From VBDM01 sp049802235 (GTDB lineage Bacteria > Pseudomonadota > Gammaproteobacteria > Burkholderiales > SG8-39): a stretch of 53,869 nt of DNA. The translations under genes were made by a program, and so were the position numbers. This document shows positions 49,879 to 53,869 of this stretch, one piece after another. A model generated the notes under the pieces. It was not told where the DNA came from and did no database searches. It was given only the letters and a program-made list of their open reading frames with translations. Within the stretch, counting starts at the first letter, position 1. Each line of letters begins with the position of its first letter. The DNA lies in the NCBI GenBank assembly GCA_049802235.1, contig JBARMB010000021.1, positions 1 through 53,869 of the forward strand, written 5' to 3'.

Positions 49879-50622
49879 CTATCCGGCGCGGTGGTTGCGG
49901 ATGACGACGCCGGTGGCGAACAGCGTGAACGCGATCACCGAGAGAAAGTAGATCAGGTCGCGCGAGTCGAGCACGCCCTTCTGGAAACCGTCGTAATGCG
50001 CCAGCACCGAGAACTTCGCCACCGACTCGACCAGCCACGGGCTCGCCCAGCGCGCGAGCAGATCGGTCACCGGCGAGAACCCGACCAGGATCAGCAGCAG
50101 GCACAGCACTACGGCGATGATGAACGCGATCACCTGGTTGCGCGTCAGCGCCGAGGTCATGCAGCTCACCGCGAGGTAGGCGCCGGCGAGCAGCAGCGCG
50201 CCGACGTAGCCGCTGGCGATGACGCCGTTGTCCGGGTCGCCGAGAACGTTGACGGTGACGACCAGCGGAAAGGTCAGCGCCAGCGCGATGGCGAGGAACA
50301 GCCACGAAGCGAGGAATTTGCCGATGATCGCCTGCCAGGCGGTCACCGGCATGGTGAGCAGCAGCTCGATCGTGCCCATGCGCCGCTCCTCGGACCACAG
50401 CCGCATGCCGGCGGCGGGCACGAGGAACAGGAACAGCCAAGGCATCCAGTTGAAGAACGACGCGAGCGAGGCTTCGCCGCGCTCGAAGAAACCGCCGAAG
50501 GTGAAGGTGAAAAAACCGGAGAGCAGCAGAAAGATCACCAGGAAAACGTAGGCGACCGGCGATTCGAAATACGCCGACAGCTCGCGCCTGGCGATGGTCT
50601 TGATTGCGGTCCACGCATGCAT
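49879..50622 (-). CDS. ABC-2 type transporter permease (GldF-like)
   Basis: A 247-residue permease with six hydrophobic segments. The amphipathic start RRELSAYFESPVAYVFLVIF and the MRLWSEERRMGTIELLLTMP cytoplasmic loop are typical of ABC-2 permeases. The stop lies 9 bp before the GldG-like gene and it follows the ATPase gene with a 1-bp gap. Confidence 0.88.
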   Translation of the reverse strand: MHAWTAIKTIARRELSAYFESPVAYVFLVIFLLLSGFFTFTFGGFFERGEASLASFFNWMPWLFLFLVPAAGMRLWSEERRMGTIELLLTMPVTAWQAIIGKFLASWLFLAIALALTFPLVVTVNVLGDPDNGVIASGYVGALLLAGAYLAVSCMTSALTRNQVIAFIIAVVLCLLLILVGFSPVTDLLARWASPWLVESVAKFSVLAHYDGFQKGVLDSRDLIYFLSVIAFTLFATGVVIRNHRAG

Positions 50623-50623
50623 G

Positions 50624-51355
50624 TCAGGCGGCCTTTGCGGTGTCGGGACGGGTGATCGCCCGGAAGAAATCGTCGATGCGTCCGGTGGCCGAGCGCGCCT
50701 TCAGTTCTTCGGGCGTGCCGTTGGCGACGATGCGGCCGCGGTCGATGATGATGGCGCGGGTGCAGGCCGCCTCGACTTCCTCGAGGATGTGGGTGGAGAA
50801 AATGATCGCCTTGTTCTCGCCCATGCTGCGGATCAGCGTGCGCACCTCGTGCTTCTGGTTGGGGTCGAGGCCGTCGGTGGGCTCGTCGAGGATCAGCACT
50901 TCTGGATCGTGGATCAGCGCCTGCGCCAGGCAGGTGCGATGGCGAAAGCCTTTCGACAGCGTGTCGATGGTCTGGCCGAGCACGCCGTCGAGGTGACACA
51001 ACTCGACCACGCGGCGTATCGCGCGTTTGCGGTCCTCGCCGTGCAGGCCGCGCATCTCGGCGGCGAACCTGAGGAACGACAGCACCGACATTTCCGAATA
51101 GGACGGCGCCGCCTCGGGCAGATAGCCGATCTTGCGCTTCGCCTCGAGCGGGTTTTCCTGCACATCGAAGCCGCACACCGATATCCTGCCGGCGCTCGGA
51201 GGAATGAAGCCGGTGATCATGCGCATGGTGGTGGACTTGCCGGCGCCATTGGGGCCGAGAAAGCCCAGCACTTCGCCTTTGCCGACTTCAAACGAAATGC
51301 CGTCCACGGCCTTGTTGGCGCCGAACGACTTGCTCAGGTTTTCGACCTTGATCAT
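50624..51355 (-). CDS. ABC transporter ATP-binding protein (GldA-like)
   Basis: A 243-residue ATPase. Walker A GPNGAGKST lies at about residue 35, the signature LSKGFRHRTCLAQAL follows, Walker B is VLILDEPTDGLD, and the switch His lies in FSTHILEEVE. The ATG at 51355 (MIKVENLSKSF) is chosen; the open frame extends upstream in non-homologous sequence to 51481. AGG precedes it. It is the first gene of the four-gene cluster. Confidence 0.93.
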   Translation of the reverse strand: MIKVENLSKSFGANKAVDGISFEVGKGEVLGFLGPNGAGKSTTMRMITGFIPPSAGRISVCGFDVQENPLEAKRKIGYLPEAAPSYSEMSVLSFLRFAAEMRGLHGEDRKRAIRRVVELCHLDGVLGQTIDTLSKGFRHRTCLAQALIHDPEVLILDEPTDGLDPNQKHEVRTLIRSMGENKAIIFSTHILEEVEAACTRAIIIDRGRIVANGTPEELKARSATGRIDDFFRAITRPDTAKAA

Positions 51356-51492
51356 TGCCCGCCTCCAGGTGATGCCTTTTTCTTGGAAATGCCTGTTCGC
51401 GATTTCGGTTCCGGATTTCGGGTTCCGCCGCTCGGGCCGCCCCCTACAGACAAGCGCAGCCGCCGCGAAGTTCCCGGGCACGATCGTCTTTC

Positions 51493-52194
51493 CTACACTG
51501 CGAGATAGGCGCTGCGGATTTCCTCGCTCGCGGCCAGTTCGGCCATTTCGCCGGAAAACCGGATGCGGCCGGCCTCGATTATATAGGCACGGTCAGCGAT
51601 TTCGGCGGCGAACTGGAAATTCTGCTCGGACAGCAGCACCGAAACGCCCTGCGCTTTCAGCTCGCGGATCGCCGCGACCATCTGATCCACGATCACCGGC
51701 GCCAGCCCTTCGGAAGGCTCATCGAGCAGAATGCACAACGGGTTGCCCATGAGTGTGCGGGCGATGGCGAGCATCTGCTGCTCGCCGCCGGAGATGCGGC
51801 CCGCGGGCCGGTCCTGCATTTCGGCGAGATTCGGGAACAGCTGGAACAGTTTTTCCGCGGTCCATGCCGGCCCTTGCGCGCGCGCCGGCTGGCGCCCCAC
51901 CTCGAGGTTTTCGCGCACCGTCAGCCCGGAGAAGATGCGCCGCTCCTCCGGCACGTATCCCAGGCCGCGCTGCGCGATCTGGTAGGGTGCGAGCCGCTCG
52001 ATGCGCTCGCCGAGAAAGCGGATCTCGCCGCTCGCCGCCGGCGCCAGGCCAATGATGCTTTTCAGGGTCGTCGATTTGCCCGCGCCGTTGCGACCGAGCA
52101 GCACCGCCGCCTCTCCGCGCGCGAGCTCGAGACTCAGGTCGGACAGGATGTGCGCCTGGCCGTAGAAGGCGTTGAGCGAGCGCACTTCGAGCAT
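51493..52194 (-). CDS. livF: Branched-chain amino acid-type ABC transporter ATP-binding protein LivF
   Basis: A 233-residue ATPase. MLEVRSLNAFYGQAHIL starts it, Walker A is GRNGAGKST, the signature is ISGGEQQMLAIARTL, and Walker B is ILLDEPSEGLAP. The ATG at 52194 has AGGGGG ten bases upstream; a coupled ATG at 52215 overlaps the livG stop (TGATG). The substrate of the system may be amino acids, urea or aromatic compounds, since no binding protein is in view. Confidence 0.92.
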   Translation of the reverse strand: MLEVRSLNAFYGQAHILSDLSLELARGEAAVLLGRNGAGKSTTLKSIIGLAPAASGEIRFLGERIERLAPYQIAQRGLGYVPEERRIFSGLTVRENLEVGRQPARAQGPAWTAEKLFQLFPNLAEMQDRPAGRISGGEQQMLAIARTLMGNPLCILLDEPSEGLAPVIVDQMVAAIRELKAQGVSVLLSEQNFQFAAEIADRAYIIEAGRIRFSGEMAELAASEEIRSAYLAV

Positions 52195-52214
52195 CAGTGC
52201 AGGCCCCCTGAGCA

Positions 52215-52964
52215 TCAGTGCGATCCCCGTGAGCCGAGATACACCTGCCGCACCCTCGCGTCGGCGCGCACTTCCTGCGGCGGGCCCGCGGCGATCAGCC
52301 GGCCGCGGTCGAGCACGATGATGCGGTCGGCGTGCGCGAACACCACGTCCATGTCGTGCTCGGTGAACAGCGCCGCGATGTTGCGCTCGCGCACGATTGC
52401 GCCGACGAGCGCCATCAGCGCCACGCGCTCCCGCGGCGCCATGCCCGCGGTCGGCTCGTCCATCAGCAGCAGCCGCGGCCGGTTCGCGAGCGCCAGCGCC
52501 AGCTCCACGCGCTTCAGGTCGCCGTAGGCGAGCACCGCGCACGGCCGCTCCGCCTGCTCGAGCATGCCGACGCGCTCGAGCAGCGCGCCCGCCTCGTCGC
52601 GGTAAAGCGGGGCGGCGCGGCACCAGCAGCCGGCCAGTCGCCGGTGATGCGACAGCAGCGCCATCTGCACGTTCTCGCGCACCGTCATAGACGCGAACGT
52701 GGCGGTGATCTGGAAGGTGCGCCCCACGCCCCGGCGCCAGATGTCGCGCGGCCGTCTGCCTGCGACTTCCACGCCGTCGATGCGCACGCTGCCCGAATCG
52801 GGCGCGAGCTGGCCGTTGAGCATGTTGAAGCAGGTGGTCTTGCCGGCCCCGTTCGGGCCGATCATGGCGAGCAACTGCCCCGCTTCGACGGTGAAGCTCG
52901 CCTCGCGCACGGCCTGCACCGCGCCGAATGCCTTCGACAGCCCGGTCACGGCGAGGACGCTCAT
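52215..52964 (-). CDS. livG: Branched-chain amino acid-type ABC transporter ATP-binding protein LivG
   Basis: A 249-residue ATPase. MSVLAVTGLSKAFGAVQAV starts it; Walker A is GPNGAGKTT, and the family's LivG-specific region FQITATFASMTVRENVQMAL follows. The signature is degenerate: LAYGDLKRVELALAL rather than LSxGxQ. Walker B is LLMDEPTAGMAP. It overlaps livM by 4 bp. Confidence 0.92.
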   Translation of the reverse strand: MSVLAVTGLSKAFGAVQAVREASFTVEAGQLLAMIGPNGAGKTTCFNMLNGQLAPDSGSVRIDGVEVAGRRPRDIWRRGVGRTFQITATFASMTVRENVQMALLSHHRRLAGCWCRAAPLYRDEAGALLERVGMLEQAERPCAVLAYGDLKRVELALALANRPRLLLMDEPTAGMAPRERVALMALVGAIVRERNIAALFTEHDMDVVFAHADRIIVLDRGRLIAAGPPQEVRADARVRQVYLGSRGSH

Positions 52965-53869
52965 TTTTTCCCGAGCCGGTAATGCAGGAATCCGACAATG
53001 CCCCGCGGAAACGCGAGCACCAGCACGATGACGGCGAGGCCAAGGAGTGCGCGCCAGTACTCGGTATTGCGCGCGATCACGTCCTGAAGCCAGGTGAACG
53101 CGGCGGCGCCGGCGATCGGCCCGGAGAGGGTCTGCACGCCGCCGAGCAGCACCATCACCAGGCCGTCGACCGAGCGCTGCATCGACATCGTCTCGGGCGA
53201 GATGCTGCCCTTGGAAAAGGCATACACCGCCCCGGCCGCGCCGGCGAAAATCCCGGCGATGATGAAGGCGGCCCACTGCTGCCGCATGACGTCGATGCCG
53301 ATCGCGTCGCAGCGCAGCGGCGAGTCGCGGCCGGCGCGCAGCGCGTAGCCGAACGGCGCGAACAGCATGCGCCGCATCAGGACGATGCTGGCGGCCGCGA
53401 TCGCGAGAGTCAGAAAATAAAACGCCGTCTTCGACGCCAGCCACGCCGAGGGCCAGACGCCGACGATGCCGTTCGAGCCGCCGGTGAACCCGTCCCACTG
53501 GAACACCGCCGACCAGGCGATCTGCGCGAAGGCGAGCGTCAGCATCGCCAGGTACACGCCCGAGAGACGCACGCAGAACCAGCCGAACAGCGCCGCGCCG
53601 AGGCCGGCGACAACGGGAGCGGCGGCGAGCGAGGCCTCCATCGGCCACCCTGCCTGCTTCAAGAGCAGCGCCGCGCCGTAGCAGCCCAGGCCGAAATAGG
53701 CCGCGTGCCCGAACGTCGTCATTCCACCCGGGCCCATGATGAAGTGCAGGCTTGCGGCGAACAGCGCGAACACGAGAATGTCGATCATCAGCACCACGGT
53801 GTAAGGCGAGGCGACGAATGGCAGGATCGCCAGCGCGGCCAGAAGCGCGAGCGCCGCGTAGCGCAGCTT
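52961..53869 (-). CDS. livM: Branched-chain amino acid-type ABC transporter permease LivM (5' end beyond window)
   Basis: The frame is open to the right edge; the visible 302 codons begin KLRYAALALLAALAILPFVA and contain at least seven hydrophobic helices. The LivM/LivH signature GPGGMTTFGHAAYFGLGCYG lies near the visible start, and LRAGRDSPLRCDAIGIDV in the cytoplasmic loop contacts the ATPases. The start codon lies upstream of the window. A livH gene is expected just beyond. Confidence 0.92.
   Translation of the reverse strand, partial: KLRYAALALLAALAILPFVASPYTVVLMIDILVFALFAASLHFIMGPGGMTTFGHAAYFGLGCYGAALLLKQAGWPMEASLAAAPVVAGLGAALFGWFCVRLSGVYLAMLTLAFAQIAWSAVFQWDGFTGGSNGIVGVWPSAWLASKTAFYFLTLAIAAASIVLMRRMLFAPFGYALRAGRDSPLRCDAIGIDVMRQQWAAFIIAGIFAGAAGAVYAFSKGSISPETMSMQRSVDGLVMVLLGGVQTLSGPIAGAAAFTWLQDVIARNTEYWRALLGLAVIVLVLAFPRGIVGFLHYRLGKK

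Noticed and set aside
48781..50655. Open frame of 624 codons on the plus strand across the GldG and permease genes
   Set aside because: It is antisense to clear ABC genes, with Arg/His-rich composition typical of high-GC shadows.

Overview
The window is high-GC chromosomal DNA, most likely from an uncultured or poorly characterised betaproteobacterium with sulfur and multiheme cytochrome metabolism. The reasons are a complete rimP-nusA-infB-rbfA-truB-rpsO-pnp operon, dksA next to tRNA-Arg and tRNA-Pro, an adjacent rluB-scpB-scpA-trpS block, a Liv-type ABC cluster, and many sulfur and heme proteins. Species cannot be decided from the sequence alone.

Layout. 1-4200: end of an upstream gene, a DUF2950 protein, a tRNA 3' fragment, a lone xanthine/CO dehydrogenase-type molybdenum subunit and two tRNAs. 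4270-11900: dksA, then a sulfur-flavoured locus with an ArsR-rhodanese repressor divergent from a fatty acid hydroxylase-like gene, a TVP38-rhodanese membrane protein, a DsrE-like protein, an FAD oxidoreductase, a class II amidotransferase, a five-heme cytochrome c and a methyltransferase. 11900-24100: translation and chromosome-segregation genes, all on the minus strand. 24100-28100: M50 protease, YciO-like protein, PHP phosphoesterase flanked by inverted repeats, alpha/beta hydrolase and gamma carbonic anhydrase.

28074-34216 is the most unusual part: an orphan integron cassette array (four attC-like sites, four cassette ORFs of unknown role, no integrase) followed by a P-type ATPase with an internal 21-bp tandem repeat. 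The whole island lies between two diverged direct copies of the 3' end of the carbonic anhydrase gene plus its downstream spacer. The left copy stops exactly at an integron-type GTTRRRY core.

34250-40270: aldo/keto reductase, YihY family protein, a broken glutathione S-transferase, an RcnB-like protein, and a sensor kinase with a response regulator and a truncated third signalling gene. 40250-45880: a redox module with a DsrK/HdrD-like Fe-S protein, a DsrM/NarI-like heme b protein, a small cytochrome c without Met in its mature part and a NapC/NirT tetraheme protein. It is divergent from a flavocytochrome-c-sulfide-dehydrogenase-like flavoprotein paired with a Tat-exported Rieske protein. A perfect FNR/Anr box lies in the shared spacer. 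45970-53869: an SDR dehydrogenase, a Gld-type ABC export cluster (DUF4340, GldG, permease, ATPase) and a branched-chain amino acid-type ABC cluster (LivF, LivG, LivM) running off the right edge.

The best candidates for something new are the flanked orphan cassette island, the DsrMK-like module with its FNR box, the flavoprotein-Rieske pair, and the rhodanese/DsrE/multiheme locus.
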